Part shown: piece by piece, positions 19,306-28,617 of the stretch
Numbering within the stretch: position 1 is the stretch's first letter
Layout: every line of letters begins with the position of its first letter
Source of the DNA: Bacteroidota bacterium
GTDB lineage: Bacteria; Bacteroidota; Bacteroidia; Bacteroidales; F082
Reading direction: 5' to 3'
NCBI GenBank assembly: GCA_009773165.1
Contig: WOUZ01000006.1
Span: forward strand, 62,001 to 126,000
DNA: 64,000 nt
The notes under the pieces: model-generated
What the model saw: only the letters and a program-made list of their open reading frames with translations
Told to the model about the DNA's origin: nothing
The model's database searches: none
Made by a program: the position numbers and the translations under genes

Positions 19306-20643
19306 TTAATTAAAATAAGAATTGATTGGACCATAAGCGTGGAAAAATCCTGTCAGCATAACTGTATTTACATCTGCTTCACTGTTTGCAACTCCATCAG
19401 CAACCAATTTCCGGCCAATGGCATCTGAATTTTTTCCGTAATCCATTGCCAACTTTGAGCCAGCAGTATTCATGTTTTCTACCGCTACAAAATATGCTGT
19501 AAAATGGTTTTCTTTGTCGCTAAGTCTAACAGCAGATTTCCAGGGTTTAAACTCCTGAGGCATTGCACCCAAAAACGCATCACATTTGCTTGAAAATGAA
19601 GCCGTGTCCACGTAATCACCTTTTGACGGATCATAAACGGCAACAACAGCACCTTTTTCGTATTTCAGAAAACCATTCTTTTGCGCCCCGCTGGGAAATT
19701 GTCCTCCTTTAACACCCAAAGTCATCATCTGATCCAACAAATCACTATGCAGATCCTCATCTTTTAAGAAAGGATTCATCACGTTCATTATAAACTGAAC
19801 TACATCAACACCAACATAATCAATAAGTTGAAAAATTCCCATGGGTCGAACGAGGTAATCCTGGCTCACTTTATTGACAATATAAACCGCCTCGGCAAAA
19901 GTCGTTTCCTTTGAAAGCTCCAGTGCCTTGTTAATGCCATAAAGAGCATCACGCATGAAATGTCCGTTGCCTATAAAACCGGCGAAGTCATTGCTTGGGA
20001 CAACAACTTTCTTTAAAGCTTTGGCATAATCGAGCGCAAATTGCTTTGTTTCAGGAAGTGTCTCTTTCGTTACAATTAGTTCAACCAAACGCTGTATTGC
20101 TGGAGGATTATAAAAGTGAAATCCAAGGACTCTTCCTTGTAATCCGGCTTCAGATTCAATAAGGTTAATTGGCACTGAAGAAGTATTGGTAAAAAACCAG
20201 GGCTTATTTGGGTTATTTGAATCTATTTGTTGCAAAAGCTTCACTTTGAGAGCTTTATTTTCCGACACAGCCTCAAAAACAAGATGTGATCTGTAGGAAG
20301 TCTCCATCGCCGTGGTTGGTCTTACAATTCTCATTGCATCTTCGACATACTGATCTATAATGTCGCTATTATCAATCAAATCAGCTCTATCGGCATACAT
20401 CTGACGCAACCAAATAGTTTTTTTCTCAGCAATTTTGAGAATTTGAATATGTAAATAGTCAACCAAACCAGCCAGACCTTCATCAGAAAGGTCGATGGCA
20501 TTGAGCACAAATGTTTTTCCCTTATTCTCAGGTTTGAGGCTTAAATCAGTCATTTCGACTGCGGTGAGTAATAATATTCCACTACCCATTTTGCCAGCAG
20601 CACCAAGCACTGCTACCTGCTGAAGTCTTTCATCGTAATTCAT
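19306..20643 (-). CDS. 3-hydroxyacyl-CoA dehydrogenase family protein
   Basis: A 445-residue NAD-dependent 3-hydroxyacyl-CoA dehydrogenase. The N-terminus has the Rossmann dinucleotide loop 'VAVLGAAGKMGSGILLL', followed by 'HLVFEAVSENKALKVKLLQQID', 'FFTNTSSVPI' and 'GRVLGFHFYNPPAIQRLVELI' (family signature). The C-terminal half carries the dimerisation domain with 'DFAGFIGNGHFMRDALYGINKALEL'. I chose the ATG at 20643 because a start at 20679 would overlap the upstream gene by ten bases and add 12 residues that do not fit. It forms an operon with the enoyl-CoA hydratase upstream and the thiolase downstream. Confidence 0.9.
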   Translation of the reverse strand: MNYDERLQQVAVLGAAGKMGSGILLLTAVEMTDLSLKPENKGKTFVLNAIDLSDEGLAGLVDYLHIQILKIAEKKTIWLRQMYADRADLIDNSDIIDQYVEDAMRIVRPTTAMETSYRSHLVFEAVSENKALKVKLLQQIDSNNPNKPWFFTNTSSVPINLIESEAGLQGRVLGFHFYNPPAIQRLVELIVTKETLPETKQFALDYAKALKKVVVPSNDFAGFIGNGHFMRDALYGINKALELSKETTFAEAVYIVNKVSQDYLVRPMGIFQLIDYVGVDVVQFIMNVMNPFLKDEDLHSDLLDQMMTLGVKGGQFPSGAQKNGFLKYEKGAVVAVYDPSKGDYVDTASFSSKCDAFLGAMPQEFKPWKSAVRLSDKENHFTAYFVAVENMNTAGSKLAMDYGKNSDAIGRKLVADGVANSEADVNTVMLTGFFHAYGPINSYFN

Positions 20644-20669
20644 ATCTATTTTATTATGATTTTTAAAAG

Positions 20670-21446
20670 TTAATTCCATTGTGGAGTTCGTTTCTCAAGA
20701 AACGCCTTCATTCCTTCCTCACCTTCAGAGCCGGGACCGAATAGCGAGCCGAAATGCACCGCTTCAAGCTCGCTACCTTCACCAAAACTGCTGTTAAGTC
20801 CCTGACGGGTGACCATTTTGATTTTTCTTACTGCCTGCGGACCTTTTGCAGTAATCTGACGAGCCAGACGCAGCGTTTCTTCCATTAGCATTTCAGGTTC
20901 GCACACCTTTTGCACCAAACCAATCCTTAAAGCGTCATCAGCCCCAATGATTTCAGCTGTTGTAAGCAGATAAAGAGCATCGGCAAGTCCAACCAATCGT
21001 GGTAATCGTTGTGAACCCGCATAACCTGTTATCAATCCAAGGTTAACCTCTGGCTGCCCGAACTTTGCTTTTGAGGATGCGATCCGAAAATCGCAGGCCA
21101 TTGCCAGTTCTAAACCACCCCCAAGGGCAAAACCATTAATAGCGGCAATGACCGGAAAAGGAAGATTTCCAAGAGCGTCGAAAGTGCGCTGTCCAAGCCG
21201 ACCAAAATCACTGCCTTCTTCTGCAGATTTATGAACCATTTCGGCAATATCAGCACCTGCAACAAAGGCCTTTCCTGCCCCTGTAAGGATCATTGCCCTT
21301 ATGGAATTATCAGCTGCCAAAGAAGCAATCAAATGATTCATCTCCTCAAAAAAAGCTGTATTCAGGGCATTTAATGCCTGTGGTCGGGAAATAGTAACAA
21401 TAGCGATACCGTTCTCGGTAACGGGTTGAAGAATGTTGTACGTCAT
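20670..21446 (-). CDS. enoyl-CoA hydratase/isomerase family protein
   Basis: A 258-residue crotonase-superfamily enzyme: 'ITISRPQALNALNTAFFEEMNHLI' (actual residues begin VTISRPQALNALN), oxyanion loops 'AGKAFVAGADIAEM' and 'GFALGGGLELAMACDFRIAS', and 'GQPEVNLGLITGYAGSQRLPRLVG' with the usual catalytic Glu. It hydrates trans-2-enoyl-CoA. The start at 21446 is chosen because the predicted transcription start of the promoter at 21465-21493 lies at about 21458, downstream of the alternative start at 21467. First gene of the beta-oxidation operon. Confidence 0.9.
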   Translation of the reverse strand: MTYNILQPVTENGIAIVTISRPQALNALNTAFFEEMNHLIASLAADNSIRAMILTGAGKAFVAGADIAEMVHKSAEEGSDFGRLGQRTFDALGNLPFPVIAAINGFALGGGLELAMACDFRIASSKAKFGQPEVNLGLITGYAGSQRLPRLVGLADALYLLTTAEIIGADDALRIGLVQKVCEPEMLMEETLRLARQITAKGPQAVRKIKMVTRQGLNSSFGEGSELEAVHFGSLFGPGSEGEEGMKAFLEKRTPQWN

Positions 21447-21464
21447 AGTGAATAATTTTATGCC

Positions 21465-21493
21465 CAAATGTAGTCATTTTTCTTTTTTGCAAA
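21465..21493 (-). promoter_or_regulatory. Bacteroidota-type promoter of the beta-oxidation operon
   Basis: On the minus strand TTTG (complement of 21490-21493), a 17-base spacer, then TACATTTG (complement of 21465-21472). An almost ideal -33/-7 pair located 18 bases before the start codon. Confidence 0.8.
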
Positions 21494-21921
21494 CGTTTGA
21501 AATGATTTTTGATTGCAACATTTTTTGATGTTTTAACCATTTTGAACAAAACCGTAAATGAGACTCATGTAAGGCGTTTTAGCGACTTATGATACAAAAA
21601 ACGGTCATAAAAAATCCAACTTGATAAGATTTTTAAAGTTAAAACAAGCTGATATACAACTCAAATTATCAATCCTAAGTAGTTGATAATAAATCAATAA
21701 AATAAATAAGAAATAAACTTTTTGATGTCCATGGAAACTGATATGTCATTCTGAAACGTAATACCTAAAACGAATTAAATTTCAATATTAAAGATAGAAC
21801 AGAAAATGAAAATCCAATGCAAGAAAAATGCGGTTCATTCTTATGTTCACATGACAAATCAAAGTTGGAGAACAATAGCTTTTCAAATCATTTATTTATG
21901 TTCTCAAGCACGTGCCTAATA
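21494..21921. other. intergenic region, nothing else recognised
   Basis: About 428 AT-rich bases between the promoter of the beta-oxidation operon and the 3' end of the pyruvate kinase gene. No open frame, RNA gene or clear terminator was found. Confidence 0.45.
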
Positions 21922-23355
21922 CTATCTTAGTTCACCTACTCTACCCAATCTGACGGTGTTGGAGGTGCCTTTTTTCCAGGCAGGAGTACTTAAAATATTT
22001 ATAATAAACTGACCTTCAAAGATGAAATTATTATTCAGTAAATGCGTATTTACGCGTCGCATCAAATTTTCAGCATCGTCAATTGCGGCATCATAAAACC
22101 CATGAATACCCCAAACCAACTTAAATTTATGGAGCAGATGATTATTGTTCGAAAAAACATAAACACCTGCTTTGGGCCGATGACTTGCCAATCGGAAGGC
22201 AGAGTAACCCGTGTGCGTCACAACAACAATTGCCTCCGCACTTGCAGTACTTGCCAATTCAATTGCATTGTATAAAACAGCATCAGTAGCAAAGCGCTTA
22301 CCTTGCACTAAGGTATGACCGCGCTGGGTGTAATAAATGCTGTCGTCGGCTTCTATTTGACTTATAATGCGTTGCATTATGGCAATTGTTTCAACAGGAT
22401 ACTTTCCAACAGATGTTTCACCACTCAGCATCAAAGCATCGGCACCATCAAGCACTGAGTTGGCTACATCACTTACCTCTGCGCGGGTGGGTCTAATATT
22501 ATCAATCATGGCTTCCATCATTTGAGTAGCCACAATCACAGGTTTGCCGGCTTGCTGGCATTTCCGTATGATCTTCTTTTGAATCATCGGGACCATTTGC
22601 ATTGGCATTTCAACACCCAGATCGCCACGTGCAATCATAATAGCGTCGGTGGCTTCAATGATAGCATCTATATCTTTTACTGCCTGAGGTTTCTCGATCT
22701 TTGCAACAATCAAAGGTTTATTTTCACAAGGATGACTGTTTATCATCTCCCTAAGTTGAATAATATCTTTGGCTGAGCGAACAAATGACAATGCTATCCA
22801 ATGCACATCCTGGTCGAGAATGAAACTTAAATCAGCAAGATCTTTTTCGGTAAGCGAAGGTAAAGAAATCAAGGTGTCGGGCAGGTTAACACCTTTGCGC
22901 GGCATGAGCACACCGCCATTCACTGCTTCCAGAATTGCCTCATCTACTCCATTTGCTTTCAACACTTTAAAAGCCATTTTCCCATCATCAACCAAAATGG
23001 TCTCGCCAGGTTTTACATCGTTCGCGAAAGAAGTATAGCTGATATAAACCCGCTCTTTTGTACCTTTACATATGTGTGTTGTAAACGTAATGATATCTCC
23101 AGGAAGTAAGTTGATACTTGGTTCTTCAAAATCACCCAAACGAATTTTAGGTCCCTGAAGATCAGCAAGAATGGCAACAGAAGATCCTGTGTTTGACTCA
23201 CATTTTTTTATGGTTTCGATTACCTTTTTGTGGTAATCGTGTGAGCCGTGCGAAAAGTTAAGCCGACAAACATCCACCCCAGCTTGAATCATTTCAGATA
23301 AAACTTCAGGGTCATCGGAAGCCGGACCAAGTGTTGCAACAATTTTGGTTTTCAT
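21922..23355 (-). CDS. pyk: pyruvate kinase
   Basis: A 477-residue pyruvate kinase converting phosphoenolpyruvate and ADP to pyruvate and ATP. Visible signatures: N-terminal 'MKTKIVATLGPASDDPE' and 'CRLNFSHGSHDYH', K+/Mg2+-binding 'IVAKIEKPQAVKDIDAII' and 'IARGDLGVEMP', then 'GKPVIVATQMMEAMI' and 'MLSGETSVGKYPVE'. The C-terminal domain is present (TAEAIVVVTHTGYSAFRLA-like, residues about 375-477). Normal length. Monocistronic, with over 400 bases of non-coding DNA on each side. Confidence 0.96.
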   Translation of the reverse strand: MKTKIVATLGPASDDPEVLSEMIQAGVDVCRLNFSHGSHDYHKKVIETIKKCESNTGSSVAILADLQGPKIRLGDFEEPSINLLPGDIITFTTHICKGTKERVYISYTSFANDVKPGETILVDDGKMAFKVLKANGVDEAILEAVNGGVLMPRKGVNLPDTLISLPSLTEKDLADLSFILDQDVHWIALSFVRSAKDIIQLREMINSHPCENKPLIVAKIEKPQAVKDIDAIIEATDAIMIARGDLGVEMPMQMVPMIQKKIIRKCQQAGKPVIVATQMMEAMIDNIRPTRAEVSDVANSVLDGADALMLSGETSVGKYPVETIAIMQRIISQIEADDSIYYTQRGHTLVQGKRFATDAVLYNAIELASTASAEAIVVVTHTGYSAFRLASHRPKAGVYVFSNNNHLLHKFKLVWGIHGFYDAAIDDAENLMRRVNTHLLNNNFIFEGQFIINILSTPAWKKGTSNTVRLGRVGELR

Positions 23356-23859
23356 GGAATCATCTATTATCCGATAAAAGTAAAAAAATCCTCGTTACGC
23401 CAGTATCTGTTGGGTTCAGGTAGTGAGAAGATTTTTAATAACAATTAACAATGAGGCATCCTGCAATATGTAAATGTTTTATTTAGAACAATTTACCATA
23501 GATTAAGCAACTTCAGAAATTGTTTAAAAAGTGCAAGACCTGCGTAGCTCATAAAAATCTTGATTTTGCATGGAAAAGGCTTTTTAGGATAAAACTGGAA
23601 ACGATCCTCTTTTGAAACATAAGTTTAAAGCATCCGTATTTTATAAAAGTCGCATTAGCATTGGATCTTTCATTGGATTTCTGGTTTCTAAAAACAACCA
23701 AAAACCAAAAACAGCCTTTGATTGATATGCATTCTATTACAAAATTAATTGCTTATCTATGCGGGGTGATTCGTTCATAAGCTGTAAAATATCAAGCCAA
23801 GGAAAATCATAATTTTTTATGAGTTAAAACTTTCTCTTAATTTTTTCGTTAAGTATGTC
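23356..23859. other. intergenic region, no gene recognised
   Basis: About 504 bases between the divergent pyruvate kinase and transglutaminase-like genes. It should hold promoters for both, but I find no full TTTG/TAnnTTTG pair, no RNA gene and no repeat. Confidence 0.45.
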
Positions 23860-24939
23860 ATGAAAATGCATCATTTTAAAGCTTACATCTTTATTCTTCT
23901 CCTTTTTTTAATTGATAAAGGTGCTATTAGTCAGAGCAACACGAAAAGTCCTGACGTGATTACCCGATTCAAACCAGGTTCAATTCAGGAACTCGCCAAC
24001 GAAATCAAAAAAAAATATACGAAAGATGACCAACGTATAACTGCTGTTTATCAATGGATTACTCATAATATTCGCTATGATTTAAAACAGGCGAATACGA
24101 CAGAGCTTTCGATGTCGCAACAAACAATTACAGAAAAAACCTTTCGGCTTCAAAAGGCTGTTTGTGAAGGTTATGCAGGACTCATGGACAGTATTTCGGA
24201 GCTTCTGAACATCCCTTCACAACTTGTTAGCGGGTATACACGTATTTTAGGTGAAATCGATCCAACACCTCATGTTTGGATTGCTTCTTATGTAAATGGA
24301 AATTGGTTATTATCCGATCCAACTTTTGGTGCAGGAGCTATGATAAATAATCGTTTTGTTCAGGAATATAATCCTGAATTCCTGTTAGTTAATCCGGGGA
24401 AAATGATTCAAACTCATATGCCTTATGATCCTTTGTGGCAATTTCTACCATCGCCTTATACCCATGAAGCTTTCGTTTCAAAAAAGATGAACATAACTTT
24501 AAAGCACTATTTCAAACATCATGCTGACAGTTTGAAATCATTTTTAGAGGCTGATCCTGCCAAACAAAACCAGCTTGAACTTGACAGACTTCAAGCTCAA
24601 AAATATGATTACACAGCTGTGGTGCAACGGATGAATTTTTTGCAGCAGTCACTGAATATTTCGCAATACAATGATGCAGTTCGATTACTGAACTTTATTT
24701 CAGATAAATTTAATAATGCTGTTGGCGCTTACAACAGCTATGCAGAATCATTCAATAAGAATCAGCGATCTGCATCTAACCCAATCAATTTGAGTGATTT
24801 ATCAAAAGCAGAAAAACTTTTAGAGGAATGCAGCGAGCTGCTATATACCGGCAAATATCCTCCACAGCTGATGGAACAAGCAAAAAGTATACAGGAATCA
24901 TTGACCGAATTTCAGCTGAAAGTGAAAAGTGCGCGATAG
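23860..24939 (+). CDS. transglutaminase-like (cysteine protease fold) exported protein
   Basis: A 359-residue protein with a signal peptide (about residues 1-25). It has a transglutaminase-like domain: catalytic Cys in 'KAVCEGYAGLMDSISELL', His in 'PTPHVWIASYVNGNWLLSDPTFGAG' and Asp in the DPTF motif. The preceding 'RITAVYQWITHNIRYD' is typical of the family. The C-terminal 130 residues are helical and lack recognisable motifs. It may act as a cysteine protease or peptide cross-linking enzyme in the periplasm, but the substrate is unknown. Stand-alone gene. Confidence 0.88.
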   Translation: MKMHHFKAYIFILLLFLIDKGAISQSNTKSPDVITRFKPGSIQELANEIKKKYTKDDQRITAVYQWITHNIRYDLKQANTTELSMSQQTITEKTFRLQKAVCEGYAGLMDSISELLNIPSQLVSGYTRILGEIDPTPHVWIASYVNGNWLLSDPTFGAGAMINNRFVQEYNPEFLLVNPGKMIQTHMPYDPLWQFLPSPYTHEAFVSKKMNITLKHYFKHHADSLKSFLEADPAKQNQLELDRLQAQKYDYTAVVQRMNFLQQSLNISQYNDAVRLLNFISDKFNNAVGAYNSYAESFNKNQRSASNPINLSDLSKAEKLLEECSELLYTGKYPPQLMEQAKSIQESLTEFQLKVKSAR

Positions 24940-25065
24940 TATACTGATTTCGATAAACCATGTTTTTAATTATTATTGATGTTATCAACTTATTTCAACA
25001 GCAGATTCCAAAATCTTTGATTTAGCTATATTTTCTTTCTGACATCTACCATTTGTTAATAACAA

Positions 25066-25889
25066 TTATTTCAATTTCTTTTTTTCTTCTTCAGGTGGCA
25101 GAAAATTATCGCCTGTGATTACTGATTTGCTGGTTTTTGCTTCCAATTCTTTACGTGCATTTTTGGCTACCGCACCACCTTTTTTACTTGCCTTGGTATT
25201 TTGTGATAATCCTTTTGCTTTATCACTATCGGCAATCTGCCGAGTTGAAAGTTCCGCCAAAGCAGTAAAGATCAATTCAGCTTCACTCATATGGTCTCTC
25301 AGATTCTGGCTTTTCAAACCCTTTAATTCCTTAGGTTGCTTTTCTGTCAAATCAGTCCATTCTTTATGAATAATTTTGGTTAGCATTGCAAATTCGTCTT
25401 GTTCTTTAATGCCTGCATCTTTCCAACAATCGGTGAGTTTATTTCGGGTTTCCTGTCCGGTCATTCGTTGTTGAATCCACTTATCGCTACGTCCCAATTT
25501 TTGCCAGTTTTCACGTGCCCGATCCAAACCTTGGGCCGGGTCTGAAATTTCTTTCATACGTTCATACCCAACTTTTGCCAACCACTGTTTAAATGGTTCT
25601 GCTTTTGATGATGGAATTGACTGAATAACTCGAAGAAGTGTTTCTGTATCTGCCACATCCGTCTCCCTTAATTTCCCATCTTCAGCCTGCATCTTCAACT
25701 GTCCCAATCTTTGGGACGTTTCAATTCCCTCGGTTTTAAGTTTAGTTTTTAGGGCATTCCAGCATTCTCTCGGTCGGGGGCTATCTGTAAGTATTTCAAC
25801 CACATCAATAAAAGAAAACTACCAAATCTCATTTTCAGTATCATAATGACTTCTAATCTTTTTTTCTCGAATATTTTTATGCTACTCAT
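25066..25889 (-). pseudogene. broken BRO-N/DinD-like gene (frameshift plus nonsense codon)
   Basis: The long open part (from the GTG at 25803) encodes 'VVEILTDSPRPRECW', 'ADTETLLRVIQSIPSSKAEPFKQWL', 'ETRNKLTDCWKDAGIKEQDEFA' and 'GLKSQNLRDHMSEAELIFTALAE', which together are the BRO-N/DinD-like family. The missing first 29 residues can be read upstream with two lesions: a run of seven A's (complement of 25859-25865) that needs an eighth A to give 'FEKKKIRSHYDTENEIW', and a TAG at 25819-25821 where the family has an aromatic residue ('W-Y-F-S'). Restoring the run gives 275 codons from the ATG at 25889, the normal family length. A shorter product from GTG 25803 would lack the domain start. Confidence 0.8.
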
Positions 25890-26289
25890 GATAATAATTA
25901 TTACAAAATTCAAAATATCCTCAAGTAATCACTAACATTTCATTTTAAAAGTTATGCTGAGTTCAAACTTACACTTTACTTTCTATCTCGCTTCTTTTAT
26001 TTTCAAATGCAATGCTTTAAATCTCGAAACTACCAAAAAACGTTAGAAATAAAGTCAATGCTCCAAATTGGTTTAAAATTAGCATATAGGTAAAAGTCAA
26101 CCTATATTCTTTTTTTTAATGTAATAAGGTTGCTCAAAAGTAGCAACGAATTTCATCAATCCATCAATTCCAGTAAAATTTAAAGGCCTTTGTTCTGGAA
26201 GTGTAAATGAACCTCTGCTTAGGAATATTTCTCGACTTGGCCTCAGTAACAATTAGGCTTGCTATTAATTCATTTACCTTAACAAATGC
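25890..26289. other. intergenic region, nothing recognised
   Basis: About 400 AT-rich bases upstream of the broken BRO-like gene and downstream of the GDYXXLXY gene. No partner gene, repeat or RNA gene was identified. Confidence 0.45.
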
Positions 26290-26871
26290 TTATTTACCAA
26301 CTTCCTGATTAGTTTTAACAATTTCCCTTATGGAAATTCCATCAATCAGCACATCCTTTAAAACTGCATCACCATCTTTTATACGTACCAAAGCATATGT
26401 AATCTGATTCGTGTCTATCTGCGCATATATGTATGTTTGCTCAGCTTTTAATGCTTTCGACTCTTCCATATAATACCTGTTAAATGGGTAGAAAATAGTA
26501 AGTTTATTCGAACCATCATCTGTAACAAAATCTACTTTAGCTATTATATAGTCTTGATTATCTTTAGGTTTTTCTTTTGAAACAGAAGTTATCTGAGCAA
26601 AACCCTCATTGTCTGAGGTTAGGGAAACATAGATTCTTTCCCCAAACATCCAATCTTTTTCGTTCTGAATTTCGACTGTATTCCCTTCATAATTTAGGGT
26701 TATGTATTTACCTCTGAATGGATCAACAGGGTCGACAGGAGCAGTCTTAAACTTATACTCCGTACCGTTCGCTAATACATCTTCTTTGTCCAAAATCATT
26801 CTGATTGGAACATATATTTGTGCCAAAGCAACAAGTATAAAAGCTATCAATAAACTATATTTGCTATTCAT
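26290..26871 (-). CDS. GDYXXLXY-domain protein
   Basis: A 193-residue protein with one N-terminal transmembrane helix (residues about 6-24) and a beta-rich periplasmic part: 'PVDPFRGKYITLNYEGN', the GDYxxLxY-type motif with RGKY in place of GDY, and a second block 'ALVRIKDGDAVLKDVLIDG'. It overlaps the DUF2157 gene by eight bases, the standard arrangement of these partners. Molecular role unknown; probably works with DUF2157 in the membrane. Confidence 0.85.
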   Translation of the reverse strand: MNSKYSLLIAFILVALAQIYVPIRMILDKEDVLANGTEYKFKTAPVDPVDPFRGKYITLNYEGNTVEIQNEKDWMFGERIYVSLTSDNEGFAQITSVSKEKPKDNQDYIIAKVDFVTDDGSNKLTIFYPFNRYYMEESKALKAEQTYIYAQIDTNQITYALVRIKDGDAVLKDVLIDGISIREIVKTNQEVGK

Positions 26872-28147
26872 TTCTCTTTCTTTTTTTGAGTATCAAATAG
26901 TTGGCTGCAAAAAAGCCGATTCCAACACTTACAAATAACAGCCCTCTTATCACGAAGCTTATGTTGCTATCAAAGAATCTACAGGCAACAAGGGCAACTA
27001 TCACCAGCAATCCCGCATTCAACAAACCTAAATTGTCTTGTTTAACACCGTCATTAATTATAAGAATACCTATCGAAAAAACAAGAATATTGATGAGGAC
27101 AACAGCTATAGGTGAAAATAGCCCGGCAAAGAAAATAATTATGAACAGAATAAACACATAGCTGAATGGGTTAAAGGCGCTGAGAGCCTTGCCTTTATGT
27201 TGCAGAAAAAGCATTATTCCTGCTGCTATGGAGATGATTGATGATACATAAAATTCAGGTGCTGCAAATAGTCCATAAAATGCTAAATCTTTACTTATTA
27301 AATCATCCCAAAACCAATTAAAGCTTAAGGCAAGTAGCAACGAGATTGTGCCCAAAGTCCCTAAAATTTTATATCCATTGGTTATTAATTTTTGTTGTTT
27401 GAAAAAATACAAGTCTCCAATTAAATAAAACAATCCAAAAAGGCTCAAATATGATATAAACATCAGTTCTCCAGTTCTTTCAGTCACAGTCCCAAGTGAA
27501 ATAATTACAGAAAGAGGAACAAGCCAATGATGGAAATTCAAAAAATTACTATCAGGTTTTTTCTTGTAAAGATTGTAATAGTGCGGCAAGACAGCGAATA
27601 ATAAAAGCCAAAAAAGATTAGATCCTTCAGTTGGATGTGACCAATATCCTACATTTACAGCATAATAAGTGATTCCAGCAATGTAAAGGAGTGAAGTGAT
27701 GGAGGATTTCATCAGATATACTAACGGAATACATAACAACATCCATGTAAGCATGAATGAACCAGCATTACCGGGTATGTTGTATATCTGACTTACAAGT
27801 GCTATGCTTGCTCCAACAGCAAAAAACAAAAAAGCAGAGCTGCTTTCTCTCCAGGCTGTGCTGCTCTGTCTTTTCAACAAAGTAAAACCACTAAGTACTT
27901 GACCTGCAAGCAATGGCAAAAAGGCAAAAAATACTTTAGTACCTCTCGAAAGCTCATCCCAGTTGTGTGCCAGTATCAATATTATTCCCAACCCTACTAA
28001 TATTGCTCCAAATATTCCAAAAACAATAAAAAGACGGTTCGGGGATGTACTGCCTTTCTTTTTATAATAGTTAAGTATTTTTTCAGCAGTTTCCTGAGCG
28101 ATTATCTCAGCTTTCAGGAGTTCTGCTATGTCTTTTTGAACGCTCAT
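26864..28147 (-). CDS. DUF2157 integral membrane protein
   Basis: A 427-residue protein with a short cytoplasmic helix (residues 1-35, QKDIAELLKAEIIAQETAEKIL) followed by about 12 transmembrane helices. The N-terminal 'GIFGAILVGLGIILILAHNWDELSRGTKVFFAFLPLL' is the DUF2157 signature. It is usually encoded with GDYXXLXY-type partners, as here. Transport or membrane-organising function is possible but unproven. Confidence 0.88.
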   Translation of the reverse strand: MSVQKDIAELLKAEIIAQETAEKILNYYKKKGSTSPNRLFIVFGIFGAILVGLGIILILAHNWDELSRGTKVFFAFLPLLAGQVLSGFTLLKRQSSTAWRESSSAFLFFAVGASIALVSQIYNIPGNAGSFMLTWMLLCIPLVYLMKSSITSLLYIAGITYYAVNVGYWSHPTEGSNLFWLLLFAVLPHYYNLYKKKPDSNFLNFHHWLVPLSVIISLGTVTERTGELMFISYLSLFGLFYLIGDLYFFKQQKLITNGYKILGTLGTISLLLALSFNWFWDDLISKDLAFYGLFAAPEFYVSSIISIAAGIMLFLQHKGKALSAFNPFSYVFILFIIIFFAGLFSPIAVVLINILVFSIGILIINDGVKQDNLGLLNAGLLVIVALVACRFFDSNISFVIRGLLFVSVGIGFFAANYLILKKRKRNE

Positions 28148-28617
28148 TCTATTATATAAATTTTTGAAATTAACTTACAAACTATTGAATTACAATTATA
28201 TAAAAATATCAACATTACTTCGATTCATCTTTTCAACTTTAACCTGTCAATGTTTACTAACTAATGATTATTCTAAAGCATAAATGGTTACTGCCAAAAT
28301 GGAAATGGAATAAATCTCTCACTTAGCATCATCCAACTTCTTCATATCAACAATGAACGATCGCTAACTTATACTCCTTCAACAATAATTGATTTGATTA
28401 CCTGATTTTTCTATTTTTTAAGTTGAACAAATGTAGATCAGTTCGCATCAAAATCCAAATCATCTGGAAAGTTTCTGTACTTCCAATTCCTATTAAACTT
28501 AGGGTTGATCGCATAATTTACTTTACTCCTTTTTATCCATTATTTCAATCGAATCTAAAAATTACCCATTATCTTGCCATATAAAATCATAACTTAGCTC
28601 CCTCGAATTTTTATAGG
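28148..28617. other. intergenic region, nothing recognised
   Basis: About 470 AT-rich bases between the divergent DUF2157 gene and the beta-helix T9SS gene. It must contain both promoters. No RNA gene or repeat stood out. Confidence 0.45.

Noticed and set aside
23356-23859. Possible small RNA or regulatory RNA in the long gap after pyruvate kinase
   Set aside because: No convincing hairpin plus T-run or conserved motif could be seen by eye.
25890-26289. Possible partner gene or toxin-antitoxin unit near the broken BRO-like gene
   Set aside because: No open frame with plausible composition was found in this gap.
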